Made by a program: the position numbers and the translations under genes. From positions 5,386,001 to 5,450,000 of the forward strand of contig NZ_OX216966.1 in assembly GCF_945605565.1 (NCBI RefSeq): a stretch of DNA of 64,000 bases, given 5' to 3'. The DNA comes from Paenibacillus dendritiformis. GTDB taxonomy: Bacteria; Bacillota; Bacilli; Paenibacillales; Paenibacillaceae. Positions 54,678 through 63,428 of the stretch are shown here, one piece after another. Every line of letters begins with the position of its first letter. Position 1 is the stretch's first letter. The notes under the pieces were generated by a model. The model had not been told where the DNA came from, ran no database searches, and saw only the letters and a list, made by a program, of their open reading frames with translations.

Positions 54678-55004
54678 CCTGTGCCAAGGGGATAACGAGC
54701 ATAAGGTGAGGCAGATGCAAATTCGTTTCGGTTTCCTGCGCCATGGGGATAACGAGCGTAAGGCGGGGCAGATACGGAGTCGTTTCGGTTTCCTGCGCCA
54801 TGGGGATAGTGAGCGTAAGGCGGGACAGATACGGACTCGTTCTGGTTTTCCTGCGCTAAGGGGATAATGACCGTAAGGCGGGGCAGATACGGACTCGTTC
54901 TGGTTTTCCTGCGCCATGGGGATAGTGAGCGTAAGGCGGGCAGTTACAGATTCGTATCGCTTTCCTGCCTCAAGGGGATAACGAGCGTAAGGCAGGGCAG
55001 ACGT
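54678..55004 (+). repeat. Array E: six units, 56-58 bp, plus orientation
   Basis: GGGATA cores begin at 54689, 54746, 54803, 54861, 54919 and 54975. The unit core is GGGGATAACGAGCGTAAGGC with CCTGCGCCAT before it; the filler is like GGGGCAGATACGGACTCGTT. It faces away from array D across about 150 bp (54531-54677) in which I see no gene. The phoU terminator follows. Confidence 0.9.
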
Positions 55005-55022
55005 GGATACTTCGAACTATTT

Positions 55023-55073
55023 TTCTGACTTATAAAAAGTCAGAACCGCCCGGCTTCAGCTCCGGACGGTTCC
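55023..55073 (-). terminator. Terminator of the pst-phoU operon
   Basis: On the minus strand a GAACCGTCCGG / CCGGGCGGTTC stem (one mismatch) is followed by TGACTTTTTATAAG. A second perfect stem, TTCTGACTT-ATAAA-AAGTCAGAA (55023-55045), overlaps its base, so two alternative hairpins are possible. Confidence 0.75.
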
Positions 55074-55085
55074 TGCGGTACGGTA

Positions 55086-55745
55086 TTAACTATTCAGATC
55101 AGGACGTTCATTGGTGACGAGGTAGACGACCGACTCGCCGATATTGGTGGCATGGTCGGCAATCCGTTCGATATAGCGGCCGACGAAGGTGAGCAGCATC
55201 GCCTGGGAGGCGTTGTGCGGGTTTTCGAGCACGTAGCTGAGCAGCTCGCGGAATATTTGGCTGTACAGTTGGTCGACTTGATCATCATCCTTCGCCATTT
55301 TGTAAGCCAGATCGATATCTTCCTGCACATAGGCCCGAATCGAATCGGTAATCATCTGCTGGACAATCTCCGCCATGCGCGGCAGGTCGATGAGCGGCTT
55401 CATCAGCGTCTGCCCTTCTATCCGCAGCACGACCTTGGCGATGTCGATGGACAGATCGCCCATCCGCTCCAGATCGCTGGAGATGCGGAAGGCAACAAGG
55501 ATGCGCCGCAGATCTTTGGCCACCGGCTGCTGCGTCAAAATCAGCTTCGAGCCCAGCTCGACAATATTATCCTCCATCCGGTTCAGATGCGGATCCTCGT
55601 TAATGATTGCCCGGGCGCGCTCCGCGTCCATCGTTTTCAACGATTCTATCGATTCGAACAACGCGCGCTCCACATGGCGGCCCATTTGTTCGAGCAGGCG
55701 GCTGAGCTCATCCAACCCCAGATCGAATTCCCTGCGCTTAATCAT
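55086..55745 (-). CDS. phoU: Phosphate signaling regulator PhoU
   Basis: A 219-residue all-helical protein made of two PhoU repeats. Each has an E/DxxxD metal-binding pattern, as in INEDPHLNRMEDNIVELGS and AKDDDQVDQLYSQIFREL. PhoU links the Pst transporter to control of the PhoR/PhoP two-component system and limits phosphate uptake. It lies 18 bases after pstB and ends the operon. A ribosome binding site AAAGGAGAGG precedes the ATG. Confidence 0.95.
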   Translation of the reverse strand: MIKRREFDLGLDELSRLLEQMGRHVERALFESIESLKTMDAERARAIINEDPHLNRMEDNIVELGSKLILTQQPVAKDLRRILVAFRISSDLERMGDLSIDIAKVVLRIEGQTLMKPLIDLPRMAEIVQQMITDSIRAYVQEDIDLAYKMAKDDDQVDQLYSQIFRELLSYVLENPHNASQAMLLTFVGRYIERIADHATNIGESVVYLVTNERPDLNS

Positions 55746-55763
55746 CCTGGTTTCCTCTCCTTT

Positions 55764-56564
55764 TTAGCCGAAGCGTCCCGTAATATAATCTTCCGTCCGC
55801 TTGTCGCTCGGATTGGAGAACAGCGTCTCCGTCTGATCGAACTCAACCACTTCCCCATTGAGGAAAAAGACAGTCTGATCCGACACGCGGGCGGCTTGGT
55901 GCATATTGTGCGTAACCATGACAATCGTATATTGATGCTTCAGTTCCTGTACCAGTTCCTCGATCTTCAGCGTCGAGATCGGATCCAGCGCGGATGTCGC
56001 TTCATCCATCAGCAGAATCTCGGGGTTCACCGCCAACGCGCGCGCGATGCAGAGGCGCTGCTGCTGCCCCCCGGAGAGACTGAATGCCGACCGCTTCAAA
56101 TAATCCTTCACTTCATCCCACAGCACGGCGGAACGCAGGCTCTGCTCAACGATCTCATCCAGCTTCGCCTTGTTGCGAATACCATGAAGCCGCGGGCCAT
56201 AAGCAATATTGTCATATATCGATTTCGGAAAAGGGTTCGGCTGCTGGAAGACCATGCCTACTTTTTTGCGCAGCGTCTCCACATCGACTTCATTGCTGTA
56301 AATATTGGTGCCGGCAATCTCTACCCGCCCCTCGATGCGCGTGCCGGCAATCATGTCGTTCATCCGATTCAGCGTCCGCAGCAGCGTCGACTTGCCGCAG
56401 CCGGAAGGGCCGATGAACGCGGTGACCGCCTTCTCGGGGATTGTCATCGATACATTCTTGAGCGCGTGGTAGGTGCCGTAATACAAATTCAGGCTGTCTA
56501 TGTTAATGATAGGCTTCAAATCCGTCCCGGTTGCCGTATTCGTCGTCATCGTCGCCGTCGTCAT
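55764..56564 (-). CDS. pstB: Phosphate ABC transporter ATP-binding protein
   Basis: A 266-residue ATPase of the high-affinity phosphate importer. Walker A is [19 protein letters not shown], the signature [15 protein letters not shown] and Walker [15 protein letters not shown]. The asparagine- and proline-rich [14 protein letters not shown] is diagnostic for PstB. An unusual threonine-rich start ([15 protein letters not shown]) precedes the conserved domain, with the TATG/ATGA context leaving room for a later start. It follows pstA by 12 bases. Confidence 0.96.
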   Translation of the reverse strand: MTTATMTTNTATGTDLKPIINIDSLNLYYGTYHALKNVSMTIPEKAVTAFIGPSGCGKSTLLRTLNRMNDMIAGTRIEGRVEIAGTNIYSNEVDVETLRKKVGMVFQQPNPFPKSIYDNIAYGPRLHGIRNKAKLDEIVEQSLRSAVLWDEVKDYLKRSAFSLSGGQQQRLCIARALAVNPEILLMDEATSALDPISTLKIEELVQELKHQYTIVMVTHNMHQAARVSDQTVFFLNGEVVEFDQTETLFSNPSDKRTEDYITGRFG

Positions 56565-56576
56565 ACGATCGTCTCC

Positions 56577-57452
56577 TTATCTGTTTTTCTGATATTTATT
56601 GCGCAGCAGCACGGCTGACAGATTCATCAGGATGAGCAGCGCCAGCAGCACGATGATGCCCGCTGCGGCCAACTCATGGAACGCCACCTGCGGCCGCGAT
56701 ACCCAGTTGAAAATCTGGATCGGCATAACCGTGAACTGATCCAAAATGCTGTTCGGAAGAAAGGCGACGAACGTCAGGGCTCCGATCATAACGAGCGGCG
56801 CGGTCTCGCCGATCGCCCGGGACAAGGCCAGGATGACGCCGGTCAGTATGCCGGAGATGGCCGATGGCATGACCGAGCGGGAGACCGTCTGCCATTTGGT
56901 CGCGCCGAGCGCGAATGAAGCGTCCCGCCGCATCTTCGGAACCGCGCGAATCGCCTCTTGGGCGGATACGATAATGATCGGGAGCACGAGCAAGGTCATC
57001 GTGAGCGACCCGGAGAGCAGGCTTCGGTCAAGCGCCATGCCGCGCACGAAAATCGTCAGCCCGAGAATCCCGTATACAATGGACGGAACGCCCGCCAATG
57101 TGCTGATGTTCAACTGAATGAACCGGGTAAGAGCGTTCTTTTTTGCGTATTCTTCCAGGTAAATGGCCGCTCCTACGCCAAGAATGAATGAGATGGGCGC
57201 CATGATGAGCACCATATAAATCGATCCGACAATCGCCGACTTCATCCCGGCGGCGGCAGGCCGGCGGGACGGGTAGTTCGTGAACAAGTCAGTATTGAGC
57301 CGGGACAAGCCGTCCATCATAATGTTCACGAGCAGCGCCATCAGCGCGACGATCCCAATCAATGTAGCAGTAACAAAAAGAATGTGAAGGCAAAAATCGA
57401 TTTTGCGCCGGGTGCTGATCTGCTTGCGGTTCGCGTCCTGTAACATCGCCAT
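56577..57452 (-). CDS. pstA: Phosphate ABC transporter permease PstA
   Basis: A 291-residue membrane protein with six helices. The EAA loop for PstB contact is EAIRAVPKMRRDASFALGAT, and VPSIVYGILGLTIFV and IGETAPLVMIGAL are typical of PstA. The start codon follows GAGGAA; it begins three bases after the pstC stop, so the two permeases are coupled. Confidence 0.95.
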   Translation of the reverse strand: MAMLQDANRKQISTRRKIDFCLHILFVTATLIGIVALMALLVNIMMDGLSRLNTDLFTNYPSRRPAAAGMKSAIVGSIYMVLIMAPISFILGVGAAIYLEEYAKKNALTRFIQLNISTLAGVPSIVYGILGLTIFVRGMALDRSLLSGSLTMTLLVLPIIIVSAQEAIRAVPKMRRDASFALGATKWQTVSRSVMPSAISGILTGVILALSRAIGETAPLVMIGALTFVAFLPNSILDQFTVMPIQIFNWVSRPQVAFHELAAAGIIVLLALLILMNLSAVLLRNKYQKNR

Positions 57453-57455
57453 CTG

Positions 57456-58382
57456 TCAATATTCCTCCCTAAACCGGCGTGCAACCCAAAGCGCCAATAT
57501 ATTAAGCAGAAACGTAATGATGAACAGCGTCATGCCGACGGCAAAAATCGTGCCGTATTCAATGGATCCATGCGGCGTGTCGCCCAGGCTGACCTGCACG
57601 ATGTACGCTGTCATCGTCTGAATGCTCTCCAGCGGATTCAGTGTCAAGTTCGGAGTCGCCCCTGCGGCTACCGTCACGATCATCGTCTCGCCGATCGCCC
57701 GTGAGAAGGCCAGTACGGCGGAGGAGACGATGCCTGACAACGCGGCCGGCACGACAATCTTGAGCGCCACCTCGAAGCGCGTTGCCCCGAGGGCGTAGGC
57801 CCCGTGGCGCAGGCTGCGCGGGACGGCCGTCATCGCGTCCTCGCTTAAGGAGGAGACCATCGGAATAATCATGATGCCGACGACGATTCCGGCGCTGAGC
57901 GCATTGAAGACGCCTGTGCTCGGGAAGATCTCCCGGATGATCGGCGTGACGAAGGTAAGGGCGAAATAGCCGTATACAATGGTCGGCACGCCAGCCAGCA
58001 CTTCCAGAATCGGCTTGACGATCTTGCGGACGCGATCCGGCGCGTATTCGCTCAGATAGATGGCGCTCGCCAGCCCGATCGGGATAGCGACCAGGCAAGC
58101 GATGAGCGTGACCAGCAGCGTCCCGCCGATAAGCGGCAGAATGCCGAACTCCTTAGGCTGAATGAGCGGGCTCCACCGGGTGCCAAACAGGAAGTCGGCG
58201 ATGTTGACGTGGGAGAAGAAGCTCCACGTCTCCGAGAATAACGTATAGACGATGCCTATTGTCGTCAGAACCGAGACGGCCGCGCACAGGAACAGCAGCA
58301 CCGGCACGATTTTGTCCGACAAATGCATTCTGCGGTTACGGAACGTCAGCTTCGCTTCTTGTTGCGGGACATTCGCCTGCAT
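57456..58382 (-). CDS. pstC: Phosphate ABC transporter permease PstC
   Basis: A 308-residue membrane protein with six helices, the partner of Pst[20 protein letters not shown] and the EAA loop [20 protein letters not shown] are diagnostic, and [13 protein letters not shown] follows. It begins about 140 bases after pstS, with a hairpin in the gap that may reduce expression relative to pstS. GAGGTTAAGC precedes the ATG. Confidence 0.95.
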   Translation of the reverse strand: MQANVPQQEAKLTFRNRRMHLSDKIVPVLLFLCAAVSVLTTIGIVYTLFSETWSFFSHVNIADFLFGTRWSPLIQPKEFGILPLIGGTLLVTLIACLVAIPIGLASAIYLSEYAPDRVRKIVKPILEVLAGVPTIVYGYFALTFVTPIIREIFPSTGVFNALSAGIVVGIMIIPMVSSLSEDAMTAVPRSLRHGAYALGATRFEVALKIVVPAALSGIVSSAVLAFSRAIGETMIVTVAAGATPNLTLNPLESIQTMTAYIVQVSLGDTPHGSIEYGTIFAVGMTLFIITFLLNILALWVARRFREEY

Positions 58383-58440
58383 ATGCTTAACCTCACTTTT
58401 AGCTTCATTTACAATTCGTTAACAATCATGCTATGAAAAT

Positions 58441-58476
58441 GTGATGTCCCTAATTCATGAGGATAAGAGACATCAC
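58441..58476 (-). terminator. Attenuator-like hairpin between pstS and pstC
   Basis: GTGATGTC pairs with GACATCAC around a 20-base loop. On the minus strand ATTTTC follows. Such a partial terminator would let the binding protein be made in excess over the permeases. Confidence 0.6.
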
Positions 58477-58519
58477 ACGTTCATCATCGTGTATGACTGC
58501 TGCGTACGAATTCCGGCGG

Positions 58520-59533
58520 TTACTTCAATTGGTTCAACTGCTCGTCATATTTCTCTTGCGGCAGCGGCACATAGCCGACTTCTTCGGCAATGCTGCCAGC
58601 CGTCTTCAGGTAGTACTCAACATAAGCCTTCACTTCCGGCTTCTCCATTTGCTTCTTGCTTACGTAGATAAGGAGCGGACGGGACAATGGGGCATAGCTT
58701 CCGTCTTTAATCGTATCGAGCGTCGGAGCTACCGTCGCCGTTCCGTTATCGACAGGAACGAGCTTCAGCTTATCTTGATTTTCCTCGAAGAAGGAGTATC
58801 CGAAGTAGCCGATCGCATTTTTGTCTCCGGCTACGCCTTGCACGATAGCGTTCGTATCCGCGCTGAACGTAATTTGGCCGTCGTTGCGGCTTTCTTGCGC
58901 CTTGCCGTTAATCTCTTCCGTGAAATAGTCGAACGTTCCATGGTCCGCGCCCGGAGAATAGATTTTGATCTCCTCGTTCGGCCAGCCTTCCCGCACGTCC
59001 GCCCACGTTTTGACCTTGGAGTTCGGCTCATAGATTTTTTTCAGCTCGTCGAGCGTAATTTTGTCGACCCAGGAGTTGTCTTTGTTCACGACGATGGACA
59101 AGCCGTCATAAGCAACCGTCAACTCTAAGTACTCGACGCCGTTCGCCTTCGCGTCTTCCGCTTCCTTGTCCTTGATCGGGCGGGATGCGTTGCTGATGGC
59201 AGTCTCGCCTGCGATAAACCGCTTGAAGCCGCCGCCTGTGCCGGACGTTCCCACGGAGACGCGGACATCGCTATGCTCCTTGCCGAATTCTTCTGCAATC
59301 GCCTCTGTCATCGGATAGACCGTGCTGGAACCGTCGATTTCAATCGTGCCGGACAATTTGTCCTCGCTGCCTTGATTCGTATTGTTAGCGGTGTTCGTCT
59401 GCGTAGATTCCGTTCCCGTATTGCCGGCGCCTGCGTTCGAGGTATCTTCTTTTTTGCCGCCGCATGCCGCTAGCGCGAATGCCATGACTGCCACCAAAGT
59501 AAGCAGCATGATTTGTTTGCCCCACTTTTTCAA
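58520..59533 (-). CDS. pstS: Phosphate-binding lipoprotein PstS
   Basis: A 337-residue extracellular receptor of the phosphate importer. The lipoprotein signal peptide ([16 protein letters not shown], lipobox LAAC at about residue 24) is followed by an asparagine- and threonine-rich linker. Phosphate-binding motifs are [16 protein letters not shown] and [26 protein letters not shown] lies before a TTG start. It is first in pstSCAB-phoU and has a Pho box upstream. Confidence 0.96.
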   Translation of the reverse strand: MKKWGKQIMLLTLVAVMAFALAACGGKKEDTSNAGAGNTGTESTQTNTANNTNQGSEDKLSGTIEIDGSSTVYPMTEAIAEEFGKEHSDVRVSVGTSGTGGGFKRFIAGETAISNASRPIKDKEAEDAKANGVEYLELTVAYDGLSIVVNKDNSWVDKITLDELKKIYEPNSKVKTWADVREGWPNEEIKIYSPGADHGTFDYFTEEINGKAQESRNDGQITFSADTNAIVQGVAGDKNAIGYFGYSFFEENQDKLKLVPVDNGTATVAPTLDTIKDGSYAPLSRPLLIYVSKKQMEKPEVKAYVEYYLKTAGSIAEEVGYVPLPQEKYDEQLNQLK

Positions 59534-59619
59534 GTGAATTCACTCCTTTGAATTGGTTCTCTCATTTCCCGATTGATAAGTTCGCTTGCTGCCTTACAAT
59601 CTGAATATTACTGCTTGTT

Positions 59620-59658
59620 TGTTAAGCCTGATTTGGAAGTATGTTAACGGAGTGTAAA
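59620..59658 (-). promoter_or_regulatory. Pho box (PhoP-binding direct repeats) upstream of pstS
   Basis: On the minus strand TTTACA (59658-59653), TTAACA (59647-59642) and TTAACA (59625-59620) occur at exact 11-bp steps, with a weaker site (CCAAAT) in the one slot between. PhoP dimers in Bacillus bind TT(A/C/T)A(A/C)A repeats spaced this way. It lies about 90 bases before the pstS start. Confidence 0.75.
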
Positions 59659-60040
59659 AATTCAAAGCTGATTCGAGCGGCCGCTGTTATCAGCAATATC
59701 TTCCAACGGATCCGCCAATCTGTTGCCTGAAAAGCATGACTCGGCTCGACATAAAAAAAAATCCCCGGTCCACACGCCAGGGATTTACAAATGGGGAAAA
59801 TGAGCGAATGAGCCAATGTCAAAGCTCATTATTTTTATGCTATCAGAGATTTTATTTCCATGAAAATTAAAATATCCCCTTAATAAGAGAAAAAAACAGT
59901 AAGTCACATTTTTCTGCAGTATGTTATAGTGTCATAGAAATTCCCAATATTGTTGATTAGTAAATTCATTTTATAGGATGAAAATCAATTTTACCGGAGC
60001 AACACTGTATTTATTTTTAATAATGAATTTAGGTGAGATT
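59659..60040. other. Intergenic region with an orphan terminator and AT-rich island edge
   Basis: I see no gene here. At 59753-59787 a stem (ATCCC.GG / CC.GGGAT) is followed on the minus strand by nine T, so it terminates transcripts entering from the right, perhaps those of the Mga-like regulator. From about 59880 the sequence becomes strongly AT-rich. Confidence 0.6.
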
Positions 60041-60364
60041 ATGGAAGAAGTGACGATTCAAGATTTTAGATCAGAAATTTCAAATAGGGAAAATATTAGA
60101 GTGATTTTAGAAAGTGATTTTTTAAGCACGCGGTCCCATAAAGTGGTTAACCTGTACTTCCAGTTAGGTAAAATTATAATAAACGACTGGGAAATCGATA
60201 TTAAAAAATGCAAGTTTTTTTTAGAAAAAAAGAAAACCTTTTTGATAAAGGATTGGGAAATCAATGACAAGAAGTGCAAAGTTTATTTAGAAAAAAAAGA
60301 GTACGTTATAACAAGCACTGACTCTAAGACGAAACTGATTCTATTTTCGGGATTACGCTTTTGA
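60041..60364 (+). CDS. AT-rich small protein with an internal duplication, unknown function
   Basis: A 107-residue lysine-rich protein. The middle contains two near-identical motifs: DWEIDIKKCKFFLEKKK (about residues 48-64) and DWEINDKKCKVYLEKKE (about 70-86). The rest suggests beta strands (NIRVILESDFLS, KVVNLYFQLGKIII). The ATG at 60041 has AGGTGAG upstream; two earlier in-frame ATGs lack a site. It is strongly AT-rich, unlike its surroundings, and converges with the Mga-like regulator with which it shares the island. No family recognised. Confidence 0.6.
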   Translation: MEEVTIQDFRSEISNRENIRVILESDFLSTRSHKVVNLYFQLGKIIINDWEIDIKKCKFFLEKKKTFLIKDWEINDKKCKVYLEKKEYVITSTDSKTKLILFSGLRF

Positions 60365-60380
60365 TTGAATCGTGTAAGTC

Positions 60381-60428
60381 AAAGACGCCTCCACCCCCGC
60401 GCCAAAGGGAGATGGAAGCGTCTTTTTC
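60381..60428 (+). terminator. Terminator between the island genes
   Basis: AAAGACGCCTCCA pairs with TGGAAGCGTCTTT (one mismatch) and TTT follows on the plus strand. It ends the small-protein transcript and may act on the convergent regulator too. Confidence 0.75.
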
Positions 60429-60485
60429 TGTCAAATCGCCCGTCAGCGTGACCAGTTGGAGCCCTGCAAGGCTAGAAAGGCCGGT

Positions 60486-61940
60486 TTATCCGTTTTGATT
60501 AACAAATAGTTCGATTTCATTGAAATCACGTTCTTGCAGTATAGGGGATACATGAACAATGGAATGAAAATTAATAGTAAGCGGTATTGTAGTAATAATA
60601 AAGTCAATGTCCATGCTTTTTATATCGCCTTCAATCATTTTTCTATCCACTTCACCTATAATCTCTAGTTTTCCGTCGAACTTTTTATTAATCCAGCTCT
60701 TCATGTATATTTCCCAGCTTTTCTCTTCCCCTGTAATTAGGAGCACTTTTTTCTTATTCATATTTTTTAACCGCCCGGTTGCCGCTATCCGCATCGTTAT
60801 TTTTGCGGCTTCTTCATCAGGCACATCTAAGATTTCCAGTTTCTTCGCCCATTCGTTATATGCTTTCTTCACTGACAGAAATGTTTTTTTATAAGTCTTC
60901 TTTATATACTTGCAAGTCTCCTTTTCCGGCATGATTATCTTCGGGAGAAACATTAATTTATAAAAGGTATGTCTACAGTAATCAACCATACCATACACAA
61001 AATCTTCGTCGCTTGCTAAATCTATCTTTACTTCTCTTTCCAATATGTGAATGAATTCACTTATATAAGTATAAGCTTGTATTTTTCCTTCCTTATACAG
61101 TTTTAGTTCTTCCCGCCTTAAGTTAGCTTGATTTACGCTTGCGTATCTGGATAATTTCACGATGATTACTAATAAGACTTTCTCCTCAATCGTCAAAAAA
61201 TGAATGGCGTCTCGTTTTTCATCTGTGCCCCTTTCAAATATTTCTTTATAATACGGGGTCTCAATTGTATTTTTAATTATACATTCATTAAATTTTACCC
61301 TATGCCCTCGCTTCCTGCGTATAAAAAGAATGGCCATGATAAAAACGAATCTTCTTCTGTCGTTCGTAAAAAATATAATACCTAATTTTTTTTCGATATA
61401 AGAAATATAACCTAGAAGCACTTCTTTCCTATACTCATTAAACGGCCATTCTTCTTCCGTAAAAGCCTCCAAATAGCGTTCAGAGAACATTAAGATGATT
61501 TGGAACTCATCCCCTGTGATTCCTAAAGGTTTTTTCTCAAGTGATAAACCAAATTTTTCAATATATTTACTAACCCTTTTTAGTGCCATATTCGTTGAAG
61601 AGACAGGAAGATATAATTTTTCGGACAAAGAGGTAATGGTAGGTGCAGTTCCTTCCAAAAACTTCTGAAGAACTAAAAAAGTCAGGGATTTTTTAGATAA
61701 ATTAGATATAACCTCACATATGGTCTGATCTTGGGGTATGGCTAATTTGATCCCTTTTCCCTTTTTCGAAAAAATAGAAGCGTTTTGCGGCAATAAATCA
61801 TTGAGAACTGATATATCCTTTCGAATTGTTTTACTGGAACAATCTAGTTTTTGTTCAAGTTCAGAGAGAGTAAACCACTTCTTTTCCTCAGCAAGAATCT
61901 TCAACAATTTGATTTTACGACTAATATCCTTTTCCATCAT
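60486..61940 (-). CDS. Mga/AtxA-like multi-domain transcriptional regulator
   Basis: A 484-residue regulator. The N-terminus has a winged helix of the Mga/BglG kind (KLLKILAEEKKWFTLSELEQ then KLDCSSKTIRKDISVLNDLL), then a second helix-turn-helix (TSLSEKLYLPVSSTNMALKR). A long helical PRD-like middle follows, and an EIIB-like end (KKVLLITGEEKSWEIYMKSW, IDFIITTIPL). The layout matches Mga, AtxA and related virulence regulators that respond to PTS phosphorylation. AAGGTGA precedes the ATG. It is AT-rich; targets are unknown, perhaps including its neighbour. Confidence 0.82.
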   Translation of the reverse strand: MMEKDISRKIKLLKILAEEKKWFTLSELEQKLDCSSKTIRKDISVLNDLLPQNASIFSKKGKGIKLAIPQDQTICEVISNLSKKSLTFLVLQKFLEGTAPTITSLSEKLYLPVSSTNMALKRVSKYIEKFGLSLEKKPLGITGDEFQIILMFSERYLEAFTEEEWPFNEYRKEVLLGYISYIEKKLGIIFFTNDRRRFVFIMAILFIRRKRGHRVKFNECIIKNTIETPYYKEIFERGTDEKRDAIHFLTIEEKVLLVIIVKLSRYASVNQANLRREELKLYKEGKIQAYTYISEFIHILEREVKIDLASDEDFVYGMVDYCRHTFYKLMFLPKIIMPEKETCKYIKKTYKKTFLSVKKAYNEWAKKLEILDVPDEEAAKITMRIAATGRLKNMNKKKVLLITGEEKSWEIYMKSWINKKFDGKLEIIGEVDRKMIEGDIKSMDIDFIITTIPLTINFHSIVHVSPILQERDFNEIELFVNQNG

Positions 61941-62109
61941 GATTCACCTTCAGCGATTTCGTCCAGCCGATCACTGTCGAATCTGCCTTCCAAGGTCAGA
62001 TTATATAACAGTTCGTCTTCGATGAGTGCAACTTTCCCTCATACACTCGGAACCCTATCGTAACACACTTTCCCGTGCTCCAACGACGTTTTTTCACAGG
62101 ACACTGTCT

Positions 62110-63237
62110 TCATTCCCGTTCCGCCATGCGCTTCAATTCCGCATGCGCTTCCTGCGCCCGCTCCTCCATGCGCTGCGCGCAGGCATCAATTTGTGCCAGC
62201 TGCTCCTGATTATGCGCGATCGCCTGCAGCAGCTGCTCGAACCGACCGCATGCCGCCTCAACCCCCATTGCGGTCATTCCAACCTGTTCCCGGGTGCGCT
62301 CCCCCGTATGTACCGCCTGATTCAATGCTTGAACCATCTGGCTCAGCGTCTCTTCGATCTGGCCGGTAGCCTCCTTCGTCAGCATGGCCAGCTTGCGCAC
62401 CTCCGCGGCCACGACCTGGAAGCCAAGCCCGTGCTCGCCGGCGCGGGCCGCTTCGATCGAAGCGTTCAACGCCAGCATATGACATGAATCGGACCAGCCG
62501 CGGATGACGCCGATGGAATCGGCCACCGCCTGGGTATATTGTCGCAGATGCTCCATTTCCGCCGCCTGATCGTTCACCTGCTCAAATACTTGCTGAAAGG
62601 CGGAGGACACGTGATCGAGCGAAGTTTTGCCTGCCAGCGTCTTGTCCATCATCGCGGACGCGTGCAGCTTGCCTTCCTCCGCCGCCTGCCTGACATATCC
62701 GGTCTCGCCCCGAATCGAATCGAACGCCTGGAGCGTCGATTGCAGCACCGCCTCCTCCTTACGCTCCGCATTGCGGCGCACGCGGCTGGAGAGCTCGGAC
62801 AGCTGCTTCGCCGACAGCACGCCGGCATATTGCCCTCCGCTAGTGATAATGAGGCTGTCATACATCCGCTCCTCCGGACGGGCCTCCGCCAATTCAAGCA
62901 GTTGGGCCGCATCCGTCCCCCACTCCGCACAGGCCATATCCCGATCCATCAGCCGCGCTATCGGCTTCTCATGATAGAGCGCCGGGGAGAACCGCTTGCT
63001 CATCCGTTCATGGAACCGTTCGCGCATCACCATCCCGCTCGGCTGCTGCGCCCCGTCCACGACAATAAGACAGCGCAGCGAGGAATCGGACAGGAACATG
63101 TCCTCGACGTCCTCGATCGGAGTCCGCGGATCAACCGCCGGAGCGTCATGAACCAAATCGCCGTACTCCGGGGAGGCGCCACAATGTTTGATCTGCGGAG
63201 AACCCGGGTTAATGAGAGATAACATCGGCATCGTCAT
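62110..63237 (-). CDS. Soluble CBS-domain plus methyl-accepting chemotaxis-type protein
   Basis: A 375-residue protein without transmembrane helices. The N-terminal third holds a pair of CBS-like repeats (RTPIEDVEDMFLSDSSLRCLIV, then the second ending TSGGQYAGVLSAKQL), which often bind adenosyl nucleotides. The rest is a long coiled coil with the MCP signaling tip (LALNASIEAARAGEHGLGF, then VVAAEVRKLAMLTKEA), where CheA and CheW bind. It could report an internal energy signal to the chemotaxis array. The start is the ATG at 63237. The neighbours give no direct partner. Confidence 0.85.
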   Translation of the reverse strand: MTMPMLSLINPGSPQIKHCGASPEYGDLVHDAPAVDPRTPIEDVEDMFLSDSSLRCLIVVDGAQQPSGMVMRERFHERMSKRFSPALYHEKPIARLMDRDMACAEWGTDAAQLLELAEARPEERMYDSLIITSGGQYAGVLSAKQLSELSSRVRRNAERKEEAVLQSTLQAFDSIRGETGYVRQAAEEGKLHASAMMDKTLAGKTSLDHVSSAFQQVFEQVNDQAAEMEHLRQYTQAVADSIGVIRGWSDSCHMLALNASIEAARAGEHGLGFQVVAAEVRKLAMLTKEATGQIEETLSQMVQALNQAVHTGERTREQVGMTAMGVEAACGRFEQLLQAIAHNQEQLAQIDACAQRMEERAQEAHAELKRMAERE

Positions 63238-63428
63238 ATAGCATCACCCTTTGCGTTAATCTTGTAAATCTGCATCTTTAGTCCCAATGTAGCACGGAAA
63301 TGTAAACGGTTGGCCCAGGCTGTGTAAAGAGTTTGTAAAGGCAATCGGGTTTTGTGGATTGCTTCACAAGGAATCTCGGAAACAGCAATGGACTCCAGGA
63401 GCGCCCATCGAAGAGAACGCGAACGCAT

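Noticed and set aside
4149..55004. The repeat arrays as CRISPR arrays
   Set aside because: The sequences between cores are conserved within each array rather than unique, no cas gene is present, and units degenerate in both core and filler.
61941..62040. A short minus-strand frame (IEDELLYNLTLEG) just upstream of the Mga-like gene, first thought to be a gene remnant
   Set aside because: A careful re-reading of the bases shows a stop after about 22 codons and no start codon or ribosome binding site.
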